A stretch of DNA of 64,000 nt from Haliotis asinina. Its lineage: Eukaryota > Mollusca > Gastropoda > Lepetellida > Haliotidae. The stretch covers positions 45,422,645 through 45,486,644 of the forward strand of contig NC_090281.1 in assembly GCF_037392515.1 (NCBI RefSeq), given 5' to 3'. The notes beneath the pieces were generated by a model. The model was not told the origin of the DNA and ran no database searches. It saw only the letters and a program-made list of their open reading frames with translations. Shown piece after piece: positions 55,878-64,000 of this stretch (positions within the stretch are counted from its first letter, which is position 1; the number at the start of each line of letters is the position of its first letter). Position numbers and translations under genes: made by a program.

Positions 55878-56035
55878 TTCCGAGTGAGTGAGTGAGTGAG
55901 AGAGAGAGTGAGTGAGTGAGAGTGAATGAGTGAGTGGGTTTAGCTATACGCTGCTTTGAAGCACTATTCTAGCAATATCACGACAGGGAGACACCAAAAA
56001 TTGGCTCGCTACACTGGAGTTAATGAGCGAGCGGA
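55878..56035 (-). mobile_element. (GTGA)n tract and antisense tRNA-SINE fragment
   Basis: GTGAGTGAGTGAGTGAGAGA over about 55 bases is followed by ATTCTAGCAATATCACGACA and GGGAGACACCAAAAATTGGC, the reversed SINE B body. Confidence 0.65.
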
Positions 56036-56037
56036 AC

Positions 56038-56330
56038 AGTGAGTGAGTGAATAAAAAGTTGAAGTCACATAGGCAATATTCAGCCATATCGTGATTAATG
56101 AAGATATAGATTAATAATAATTAAAGGTAAATCATAAAACCCTGTCCACGAAGTACAGGAAAACAACTACACTATCACAGATAGAAGTGTATAGCCAGTA
56201 ATTAAATCTAAAACATTTTAACTATTAGACCCATAAGTTATGGTAATCGTGGTTGCTTACCACGTGGTACAACTCATATCATGTCTACATTCTAAATTCA
56301 ACATGTTTCTTATGATCTATAATTTATCTA
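56038..56330 (-). mobile_element. 3' end fragment of the I/Nimb-like LINE
   Basis: GTGAGTGAATAAAAAGTTGA, ATATTCAGCCATATCGTGAT and CCTGTCCACGAAGTACAGGA parallel the LINE 3' UTR. Confidence 0.65.
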
Positions 56331-56689
56331 CATCTAAGTCTTGTTTGTAATTTCAGATAAATAGTTATATTTATTTGTCTTGTAATTAATATTCAGAATT
56401 ACTACTTAATTGAGTGTGTACTCTGCGCCACCATACGTATATGTCTAACAAACATTCCTTCTTTACTAGAAAGTTTCTGTTTTTTAATGCGTGGAGATCC
56501 AGGACTTAATTCTCCGATAACAGTTTTGGGCAGAAAACAAGACTGTTTCAACTGAAATTTAATGAAAACGTCATCCAAATGAAACTGGCTCCAAAACATC
56601 ACAACTAATCGTACATGATGAGTCAGAGTCTCCAAAGATACTTATTCCGCCAAGACGAGAACACAACAAAGTAGTGCGATACAGCAAGT

Positions 56690-56950
56690 GAGTGAGTGAG
56701 TTTAGTGTTACTGGACACTCAGCATGATTCCAACTATATGGCTGCGGTCTGTAAATAATCGAGTCTGGACCAGTGATCAACAGCATAAGCATCAATCTGC
56801 GCAATTGGGAACCGACAACATGTATCAAGCAAGTCGTCGAGGCTGACAATCCGATGCCGTTACTGGCCTCTTACGGCAAGCATAGTCGCCTTTTATGGCA
56901 AGCATGGGTTGCTGAAGGCCTATTCTACCCCGGACCTCCAAGGGTCAGTA
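56690..56950 (+). mobile_element. SINE family A, full-length
   Basis: GTGAGTGAGTGAGTTTAGTG through TTACGGCAAGCATAGTCGCC to CTATTCTACCCCGGACCTCC and AAGGGTCA. Confidence 0.85.
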
Positions 56951-57162
56951 CGATAAAGAGTGGATATACAGTCTCCAATAATTAGCTCGTTGAATGTGCC
57001 GACCTTGTGGTCACCATGAGTTTACACTCCGTTGTAACGGGGATAGAATTCAGCACGTTGTATAACTGTAAACTTGTAAAGTACTAATCCATTAGATGAA
57101 AGGTGTTGTTAACAAATGAAAGACAACACAGGATTTTAAAAAGAAAATAGAAAGCATCGTAC

Positions 57163-57235
57163 CAGCTTGTCCTGGTGTTAAACATGTTGCTAGGATCCAG
57201 GCTGCAAAAAGACTCCACGGAGATTCCATCTTCAT
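57163..57235 (-). CDS. M12B gene exon 1: signal peptide
   Basis: Starts MKMESPWSLFAAWILATCLT and ends PGQA plus one base at G|GTACGA. It has a short N-terminus, a hydrophobic core and a small-residue cleavage site, so a secretory signal. The upstream frame is open to 57289 but the hydrophobic core follows the ATG at 57235. Confidence 0.75.
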
Positions 57236-57289
57236 TCGCCACCACCAAAGATACTGAGCAATGTGCTCAGATATAACGTATATCGTCAC

Positions 57290-58285
57290 TTACACACAAT
57301 ACGTTTTATTTATACAGGGTTAGGCATACTTGCAATGTGACCCGAGGCATTTCCTTGCAGTTGCATTGAAACGTTCATGCGACATAGCTGAATACAACTC
57401 GTGTAGTAACGTTTAAAGAATATAGACCGGTATTAGCTCAGTCAACACCACGAGAAGCTATGTTGCCACAGAACTAGCCTCTGATTTGTTTATAGCAATA
57501 TATTATAACAAAAGGATGTAAGATGTGGTTGAACTGAATATCTATGATGCAACAATGTATTTTGATATTTTTACGATAAGTGTTCTTTGCTGCGTGTGTT
57601 ATCTTGTGAACTCCGAGTTTGTCAAGCACTTACAGTAATCACATTTTAAGCGTCATCAATGTAATTACTGTCCGCTAATAGATGCCGGATCAACCACGAC
57701 ACAAATGCTGTATGTTTATGATAATACACCATCTGTCAATATACATTACCATGAATGTCCAGGTAATGTGGAGGGTTTGAAATCTTGGTTAAACCGAACA
57801 TTTTAATACATATTAAACACTAACAGTCTCAGTCTAGGCATTTTGTCCACTTTAGACGAAGAAGCAGTAAGCAAACAAGAAACTATATTCTGTACGTGGC
57901 TGTCTCTCTTCACAACAAAACAGAATGTCTGTTCAGTGTGAATAGTCGACGATATAAACCATGTTTGGACTGAGGGCGGGTAGGCTTAACCGGCTACTAT
58001 ATTGTTGAACAGATGTTGGGAAAGCCATGAAATATTCAACAGAATATGAAACGTACAAAACGTACAGTTCTCTTGTAATTCCGGTACATATCTAACAAGG
58101 CTAGTGTTTGTCAGGGAATAGTGCTAATGGGAAAAAGTACATACCTGAAACACAAACATAATCCATTCTAGAGAATTACGATTATTTCGTGATGGTGTCG
58201 ATGATGTCGTAGCCTTTTAACATACTGAACAGCAAAAGATGTTCAGTATTGATCGCGAGAGATTGAACATATTCACAGACAGCAG
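57290..58285. other. Upstream region of the M12B gene; no gene recognised
   Basis: Contains the presumed promoter of the minus-strand M12B gene. TATAAATAAAACG lies on the minus strand at about 57302-57314, some 70 bases before the ATG, and could be a TATA box. Nothing else is recognisable. Confidence 0.35.
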
Positions 58286-58298
58286 CAGAACGGGTAAG

Positions 58299-58565
58299 TG
58301 AGTGAGTGAGTTTAGTTTTATGCCGCACCCAACAATATTCAAGCTATAAGGCGGCGGTCTGTATATAATCGAGTCTGGACCAGAAAATCCAGTGATCAAC
58401 AACATGAGCATCGATCTGCCCTATTGGGAACCGATGACATTTGTCAACCAAGTCAGCGAGCCTTACCACCCGATCCCGTTAGTCGCCTCTTACGACAAGC
58501 ACGGTCACCTTTTATGGCAAGCATGGGTTGCTGAAGGCCTATTCTACCCCGGGACCTTCACGGGT
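58299..58565 (+). mobile_element. SINE family A, full-length with target duplication
   Basis: Flanked by the perfect 13-bp direct repeat CAGAACGGGTAAG at 58286-58298 and 58566-58578. The element runs from TGAGTGAGTGAGTTTAG to TACCCCGGGACCTTCACGGGT. This copy defines the element ends. Confidence 0.93.
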
Positions 58566-58789
58566 CAGAACGGGTAAGACACTCAGGTATTAGTTACAGC
58601 TTTACAAAGAAACAACTCCAGACAAATCGTTAATGATCGTTAATAGCTTCGCAACGCTGTTATACTCAAAGTGTAGCATTGCCATTTTGACTTCATGCAA
58701 TGGCAGCCTAGGCTGTTTATCCCCAGCATCTTCTGTAGATGTACATGGCCTTCACCGTCGGAGGCAGTTGGGCAACCTACTGGCTCAAG

Positions 58790-58918
58790 TATTCGCTCGT
58801 CGGGTTCCTTTTCCCCATCTAGGTACAATTTGTGAAGCCAATTTCTGGTGTCCCTCGCCTTGATATTACTGGAATATTGCTGAAAGCTCCGTAAACCGTA
58901 CTTGCTCACTCACTTTCG
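58790..58918 (+). mobile_element. tRNA-SINE family B, 3' part
   Basis: GGTACAATTTGTGAAGCCAA, TTTCTGGTGTCCCTCGCCTT, GATATTACTGGAATATTGCT and CTTGCTCACTCACTTTCGCC. Confidence 0.75.
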
Positions 58919-60294
58919 CCGCCGCCTCACCAACGACTCCGTCGATGTCCACTTCCTAAATATGTGTAAGCGATGAAGTGGGATTCCGCACCGACAAATT
59001 TGCCTAATCAGTTCTGTGTGCCTTCTGTCACCAGTTCACAAACAAAACCTTTCCGATCTCTAACAGCAGAATTATTGCGAATTTATTTAATGGCAATGTG
59101 ATGTGATTTTTACTTGTTATGTGAGTCATTAACATATGCTCATGAAGTTTACAGTTGATTGTTTTAGATGTGGGGACGTTTGCATCTCTGTTTATGATCT
59201 TCCAGCATGCAAACGTGAATGGGAACTATCCTAAACAACATATTTTGAACACTGAATACTTTGTTTGTTTGTTTCGCAATATTGTTTTCCAGCTACATAG
59301 TGGGGGTCGTGAATATTTCCGAGTCTTGACAATCCACGATCAACACAGTGTTATAAATGACATGAGTCACAATGGTCTAGGCTGTGTTGTGTAAAAGACT
59401 CAAAACTCAAACCCGTCTTCAATTGCGTGAAATGTCACAAAAACGACTAACTTTGTTATGGACCCAAAGTAGACACATGGATGTTGTGAAGACGCTAGAG
59501 GTAGTAATGCAGACAGTCCAGAAAACTTACAGTTTTAAAATGTATTGTTTTTACTGGAATCTCTTTTTGAATTGGCCACCATATCGGTCACATGGCCAGC
59601 GGAGTTATGTTTCTATAGCAACAGGCCTGCTAGTATATGAAAAATGCATTCTATTTTCTGTGAAAATAATCCCCTCCGCGACCTCTCTAGCGTGCCCGAT
59701 TGTACACTAATTCGATGCCCACTTTATCTTAAGGGACATGATGACACATGGCTCATTGTTGCTTGACTCTGTGGACCACCCATACTATGACCCTGAAAAC
59801 GCTTTGCAAACTTCTTGGAAATCGGCCCATGTGCAGCCTCAGAGGAATTCCAGTCAGCAAACCTGATCTTGTCCTTTTAGATAAAATTATTGCATATATT
59901 TATATCATTGAATTTTCTGTCCTTTCTTATAGCAAGATTCTTGATAAGCATGACAATTATGCAAACCATGCCATTGAAACGTCGCGCTTGCATTAAGAGT
60001 ACACCTTCCCTCCTCAGGCTCCCCATTGCTCTTGTTGCCCTTGATCTGGTACCTCCTCTGTTTCCTGGCACCCTTTTGACATTCTGTGTAATGCAGAAGT
60101 CTGTGTTGCGGAGTCTACACATTCTGTGGAAAGTTGTTGTTGGGTTTTGACTAGGCAGCGTTTCCGGGGAGAAGTCCCATTTGCTGTCTCGGCTGCGTGT
60201 AGAGGGGCAACGGGCCTTGAGCCTGTGCCAGGACAACCTGACCCATTTTTGCTGCATATAATTTTAAATCAGTAAAATATAATAAACGGAACTT
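58919..60294. other. No gene; degenerate SINE A at 59262-59385
   Basis: GCAATATTGTTTTCCAGCTA and GAGTCTTGACAATCCACGAT recall SINE A. A minus-strand frame near 60240-60000 (MGQVVLAQAQGPLPLYTQPR) has no recognisable domain and is interrupted. Confidence 0.35.
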
Positions 60295-60576
60295 TTGCAT
60301 GAGCAGAATGCTCAAGTGGCAGGAGACCCAAAACTTCAAATCGATGTCTCGGTCTACCTCTTTTCTCTTCCTGATGCCAAATCTTGCTGCACAGAGCCAC
60401 TTGACCCCGAAATTTCTGACCCTCATTCTTCTTCATCCTCAGTTGCAGATAGTTCTGGAAAACATATAGATATTAATTTTCATTCTATTTATGATGAAAC
60501 ATCTTATATGCTTCTAGACAAACAAATGCCAGTCAAACAAACACATAAATCTTTTCTCAAGTATGAAATTGATTAA
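60295..60576 (+). CDS. Open frame ending next to a polyadenylation signal
   Basis: 93 residues, with DPHSSSSSVADSSGKHIDIN in the middle and a TAA at 60574-60576. AATAAA follows within a few bases (60579-60584). The Ser/Asp-rich sequence looks coding, but no acceptor or upstream exon is clear and no family is recognised. It could be a terminal exon or a processed fragment. Confidence 0.25.
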   Translation: MHEQNAQVAGDPKLQIDVSVYLFSLPDAKSCCTEPLDPEISDPHSSSSSVADSSGKHIDINFHSIYDETSYMLLDKQMPVKQTHKSFLKYEID

Positions 60577-60979
60577 TTAAATAAAGTTATTTCAGTGACA
60601 CTTTCTGTGAGCCTATCTATTGATCAGATATGAAACATCACAACAAGTAAAAATGATTGAAACGTCCATCCTGGATTGTGCTGTACATTAAGTTAAAATC
60701 ATCAGGGAATCTAATGTCAAAAAGGCAAGGCAATTTGGAGAAAATTTAAACTGAAATGCAAAACGCTGCAAAAAAACCAAAAAAAACAACACATTTCCGC
60801 AAACCGTTGGTTCCCTTAAGGCAAAACTGAAGGCGGCTTGGACTAAAAGAAAGAAAGAAAGAAACTGGAAATAAACTTATAAATCAAAAAATAAACTCTC
60901 TAGGAATAATGGAAGTATCTTTACAGGCAGCTGATGGTGAACATGAACGATGACGCAATGTATGAGAAAATAACAGCGT

Positions 60980-62600
60980 AGTTTGGTACAAATTGCTATA
61001 TTCCCTGCAAAGCGATGTCAAGAAGGCCAAATTTAATATATCTCCTGGGTCTGACGGCATTCGAAACCGGTAATGAAAATTTTTCCCCCGTGCCCAAACA
61101 CCATTACGTACTGTGTTCTGCAAAGGTCGCACAATACTCCTTCCAAAAATAGGAGACGTGACTGATCCTCAAAATCCATCACATGTATGAAAACACAATA
61201 TATAATATTCAAAGGGTGTTTCATTGATTAATTTACAAAGAAGTGGGCAAGGAGTGGATGTTGGCAGCAAAAGCACACGACACTGTCCACCATGATTACG
61301 TGCTGCAGTCTCTTGATAATACTGACCTCCTGAGACGACTAGTTGATTTACTCAAGTCTTCAATCAGTTGCTGCTCGAATCAACTTGCAATTGAGTAGTA
61401 CTCGCTAGCACAGGTGATGACTTTAGAATCTATTCCAATTGAAAGAGGAAGATACTATGTGGACTCCTTCAGTCCTTTGAGTTTTTTGATAGTCTTTAAA
61501 TCACCGCCTGACCTGAAGGTTCATGTCTGATAACAAAGCAAAAAACCATGATGGTTCACTGGAGTGTGGACACTTTGATCCGAGTAAAGTAATCGATGGT
61601 CACCTCTCCCAGTCAGTCTCAGCTCAATCCGTAGTCGACCCCCAGAATATGACAACAACTGAATATACAGTAAACAACAGCTGTGGCCAGTAATCCACTA
61701 TGATGACAGGAACACATTATTCTTCGGACACTACACGGGATCTGCAATAAAACTGATACATGGTGGAATTAAAACTAGACTTGGGTATCTATCCACCTTT
61801 TCACCTGGCAGCAGACCTATCTATGCGCCAAGTTTGGTGGAGAAATATTGAACGGTTTTTGAGTTAAACTCAGGAAAAGACGAATTTACACGGACAGACA
61901 TACGTTTCACATTCTCCAAAACATTCTTGGTAGGTTTCTACTTGTTCCTTGGATTGATTGTTCCAAAGGTTTGCTATCAGGTGCTAATAAACAACTGAGT
62001 GTCCTATTCTGTCCAGAGTGCACAAGCAAAGGTCCTATTCTGACTGTGACTTGGTCATCGGAGCCATCTTCACACAATTAGTGATATGTTTTGTGATGGT
62101 GTTTAATCTGGACAGGACTGTTTAGCAGACATCAGATTTTCACAATATTTGGATTAGCAAATTACCAGCTTTACCCAGTACTACTGACTTTGGGATTCTT
62201 TGTTTGAAGACCCCTGACAAATACGATCACCAACTGAATTCAGAGAAAAGGATTACATCATATTGCCATACTTTGAAATCATTTGGAGTTGACATCAACA
62301 GTGGAAACAGGTTCTGTCAAATAATCCACTGCAAACTCCGATTAGAATGTAGTGATTCAAACGAGTAAGATAAGCCAAAATGTACTTCGGGGTGCTACCT
62401 TCGAGGACACTTTTCATTATTTTTTATATGTCCCAAGTATGATGCTGTAAGAAACGATTTACTTTATTTCAAACATGGATATAAGTTAACATAAATTATG
62501 CTGTGTATGGTAAGCTCGAATCACCCAGATCTATAAATCATGATATTATCAGATCAGTACAGAACTTTATTTCCACTTCAAGAAGATTTAATCAGTTTTA
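60980..62600 (+). pseudogene. Heavily decayed LINE reverse transcriptase
   Basis: Scattered plus-strand frames match RT blocks in order: LQSDVKKAKFNISPGSDGIR (about 61007-61068), CKGRTILLPKIGDVTDPQNP (about 61120-61179) and KAHDTVHHDYVLQSLD (about 61268-61317). Near 62400-62480 ATFEDTFHYFLYVPKYDAVR resembles the C-terminal zinc-finger end. Stops are dense, and the palm is not recognisable. An old L1/Tx1-like remnant. Confidence 0.6.
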
Positions 62601-62986
62601 AGTTTTCATCTGGCTCTTTGCTTACTTTTGCTTTATGGATGCTTATATTCATGCATGCCATGATATGATGTAATTTATGATATCGTTTTCTTTTATATTC
62701 ATGTTATGAAATGCAAGTCGCATAAATGTGTCGCATTGCAGATACAGACTATAGATCTTAAACAAAGGCTCACGCTTCAGTGACTAATGGTAATTACCTC
62801 GCTCGCATCTCTCACCTAGCCATGGTGCAGTGTTGTCTTAACAAGACCTTTTTGGTTAGACTGGCTAAGTGAGAGTTAACCCGTCGCATCCATTGCAAGA
62901 AAGAAGTTCTAAAATGCTACTTAAAGATGAAACCCTGCGATGGACATTGTCAAGTCGTGTTGTCGCGTTACATCGTGCTTGGGTGC
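62601..62986. other. Upstream region of the Ras-like gene
   Basis: No coding evidence. The phrase GCATCCATTGCAAGAAAGAA at 62887-62906 also occurs, reversed, at 41470-41485 at the edge of the nested element. Confidence 0.4.
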
Positions 62987-63013
62987 AAACTGTGAAAATG
63001 AACATCACAGTTT
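62987..63013. promoter_or_regulatory. Perfect 8-bp inverted repeat
   Basis: AAACTGTG (62987-62994) and CACAGTTT (63006-63013) are exact reverse complements with an 11-base spacer. They lie 10 bases upstream of the CRE. A dimeric transcription-factor site is possible. Confidence 0.5.
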
Positions 63014-63023
63014 AGCTGTGTGT

Positions 63024-63031
63024 TGACGTCA
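63024..63031. promoter_or_regulatory. Full cAMP-response element TGACGTCA
   Basis: The complete palindromic CRE, the binding site of CREB/ATF bZIP dimers, lies 16 bases upstream of a TATA box. This spacing is typical of CREB-driven genes. Confidence 0.75.
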
Positions 63032-63047
63032 CGAAAACAGAATGAGG

Positions 63048-63054
63048 TATAAAT
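63048..63054 (+). promoter_or_regulatory. TATA box
   Basis: TATAAAT followed by ATGAGA, about 130 bases before the start codon of the Ras-like gene. Transcription would start near 63078-63085. Confidence 0.7.
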
Positions 63055-63150
63055 ATGAGACTGGCAACAACTGCTGCATACGAAGACAGTCTGTTGACTT
63101 GAGCACCGTTTAAGACAGCACAACAAGGACGTGTTGACAGTTTAAAGTTA

Positions 63151-63159
63151 ATGTTCTGA
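63151..63159 (+). promoter_or_regulatory. Two-codon upstream ORF
   Basis: ATG TTC TGA in the presumed 5' UTR, 20 bases before the main ATG. Minimal uORFs of this kind can lower translation or cause stalling. Confidence 0.5.
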
Positions 63160-63178
63160 AGGATTCAGTTCACCAACA

Positions 63179-63784
63179 ATGAGTCTGTCCGACGCGCCGA
63201 GTTCAGCACTGCATGTTATGATTGTAGGAGAGGCTGGTGTTGGCAAACGCTCCTTCGTGAGTCAGCTGGAAGATGTATGGGGCGAAAGTCAGATGTTCAT
63301 GGAAAACGAATATATATGGACCATCAGAGACTGTGAGGTAATCTTTCACATCACTGACATAACGCAAGACAGTGTGTCTGACAGAGCTTTGCAAATAAGG
63401 ATCGGAGAGTGCGATGCCTTCATTCTGATGCACTTGGTAGAGGACAAAGAGTCTTTCGAGGTTCTGCCTCTGATCAAAGATATCATTCTCAAAGAAAAGG
63501 GCATGGAAACAGATTTGCCTATTTTCGTTGTCGGTTATCGAGTGGACTGTAAGGAATTTGTGACCGAGTCCAAGGTAGCTTGTTTGGTTGTGTGGGACTG
63601 GATGATGAACTACAGAGAGGTGTTTGAAAATAACATGAAACATGTCACGAAACTCTGTGGGGACATTATGAGTAAGTGTCTTGGAAGCTGGTATGCGTCA
63701 ATTACCACTGATCAACAAGAACCGCCAAAAAAGCTCTCTAAGTTACAGCGGTTAAGACGCATTTTCAGATTAAAACTAACATGA
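63179..63784 (+). CDS. Degenerate Ras-like (RGK-like) small GTPase, intronless
   Basis: 201 residues, ATG in a good context (CAACAATGA). The N-terminus has the beta strand and P-loop VMIVGEAGVGKRSFVSQLE, as in Ras proteins, but the residue after GK is Arg rather than Ser/Thr. The DxxG box of switch II reads DITQDS, without Gly. The NKxD box reads YRVD, and no SAK box is visible before YREVFENNMKHVTKLCGDIM. The C-terminus is basic and amphipathic (KLSKLQRLRRIFRLKLT) with no CaaX cysteine, as in the RGK (Rad/Gem/Rem) proteins, which bind membranes by charge. The P-loop, interior strands and length support the Ras fold; nucleotide binding is doubtful. A CRE and a TATA box lie upstream. RGK membership is inference. 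Confidence 0.75.
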   Translation: MSLSDAPSSALHVMIVGEAGVGKRSFVSQLEDVWGESQMFMENEYIWTIRDCEVIFHITDITQDSVSDRALQIRIGECDAFILMHLVEDKESFEVLPLIKDIILKEKGMETDLPIFVVGYRVDCKEFVTESKVACLVVWDWMMNYREVFENNMKHVTKLCGDIMSKCLGSWYASITTDQQEPPKKLSKLQRLRRIFRLKLT

Positions 63785-64000
63785 ATTCTGGACAGACTAC
63801 TGGGCTTCTGGAACATTTGATGGACAAGGCTACATCTGCTCAGGCGTCGTGATACCGATGTACCTGTCCTTAGGAGGAAACCTCAACACCCTACCTTCAT
63901 AACGGCTCTCCCATCCCAGAGAGAGGATCGGAACTCTTTTCCATCAACATTGTTACTAAACTTTGCGTTATTACTGTTACTAGCTCTGGTCGTTTGCGTC
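63785..64000. other. 3' flank of the Ras-like gene
   Basis: No AATAAA seen before the window ends; the 3' UTR probably continues beyond it. Confidence 0.4.

Larger units (their letters stand above)
43083..57235 (-). pseudogene. ADAMTS/MIG-17-like reprolysin (M12B), catalytically dead
   Basis: Exons on the minus strand: 57235-57163, 54027-53807, 52625-52536, 52142-51995, ~51219-51115, 49529-49432, 48681-48617, 46978-46929, 46271-46171, 45570-45527, 45004-44846, 43583-43443, 43214-43083. Nearly all junctions keep phase; the entry to the 51219 exon does not fit the exon before it, and one exon appears missing between 48617 and 46978. In order they encode a signal peptide, prodomain, M12B domain (start DVYMDLMALIENSVYLRW; end HDGTDGNNCDSNDNYIMTG), disintegrin-like (GQLYGVHEQCRLVYGPDARL) and cysteine-rich (CWWHCAARGTTCGNK) parts. 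Such proteases are secreted and remodel matrix. The HExxHxxGxxH zinc site is not found and the disintegrin exon has a frameshift, so this is a pseudogene, a pseudoprotease, or carries sequence errors. A further 3' exon is possible. Confidence 0.75.

Noticed and set aside
62030..62150. Endonuclease motifs in the decayed LINE
   Set aside because: Similarity is too weak and in the wrong order relative to the RT blocks to support.

Overview
This window is animal nuclear DNA, most likely from a vetigastropod mollusc. The dispersed repeat whose body reads 'CGCACTCAGCAATATTCCAG' is one I associate from memory with abalone (Haliotis). That assignment is recognition, not a search. The sequence is AT-rich, its genes are split into short exons with GT-AG (once GC-AG) introns, and it is crowded with SINEs, non-LTR retrotransposons and minisatellites. 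There is no bacterial or viral gene organisation.

Layout. (1) 1-4030, plus strand: the 3' end of a gene built from tandem phase-2 exons encoding a ~46-48 residue acidic repeat. It lies in a recent 2,036-bp tandem duplication that carries the same SINE insertion in both copies. (2) 4031-9150: mostly repeat debris, including a 5' fragment of a LINE, a decayed reverse transcriptase and a 51-53 bp minisatellite. (3) 10985-13168, plus: a small multi-exon gene of unknown function with a polyadenylation signal. (4) 14.1-24.4 kb: a retrotransposon graveyard. It holds an almost complete L1/Tx1-like LINE (15.7-19.8 kb), a second decayed L1-like copy, and a decayed I/Nimb-like LINE on the minus strand abutting it. 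(5) 26.2-39.9 kb, minus: a secreted-type gene made of repeated 99-bp phase-1 EGF-like exons, several broken, with a nearly full-length I/Nimb-like LINE (33.7-39.3 kb, minus) in one of its introns. (6) 40.9-42.8 kb, minus: a third L1/Tx1-like LINE, internally deleted and carrying a nested insertion. (7) 43.1-57.2 kb, minus: an ADAMTS/MIG-17-like reprolysin (M12B) gene. I could follow its exons from the signal peptide to the cysteine-rich region, with most splice phases agreeing. Its zinc-binding motif is ruined and its disintegrin exon carries a frameshift. (8) 57.3-62.7 kb: SINEs and LINE debris. (9) 63.0-63.8 kb, plus: a compact intronless gene for a degenerate Ras-like (RGK-like) protein, with a textbook promoter of a full CRE palindrome, a TATA box and a two-codon upstream ORF.

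The host genes do not form one pathway. The ADAM-like and EGF-repeat genes are both predicted to be secreted, extracellular-matrix-type products and both show decay. The Ras-like gene looks like a regulated, cAMP-responsive gene. The most interesting signals are the dead metalloprotease, the exon-array gene duplicated together with its SINE, the CRE-driven degenerate GTPase, and the EGF array with graded exon decay.
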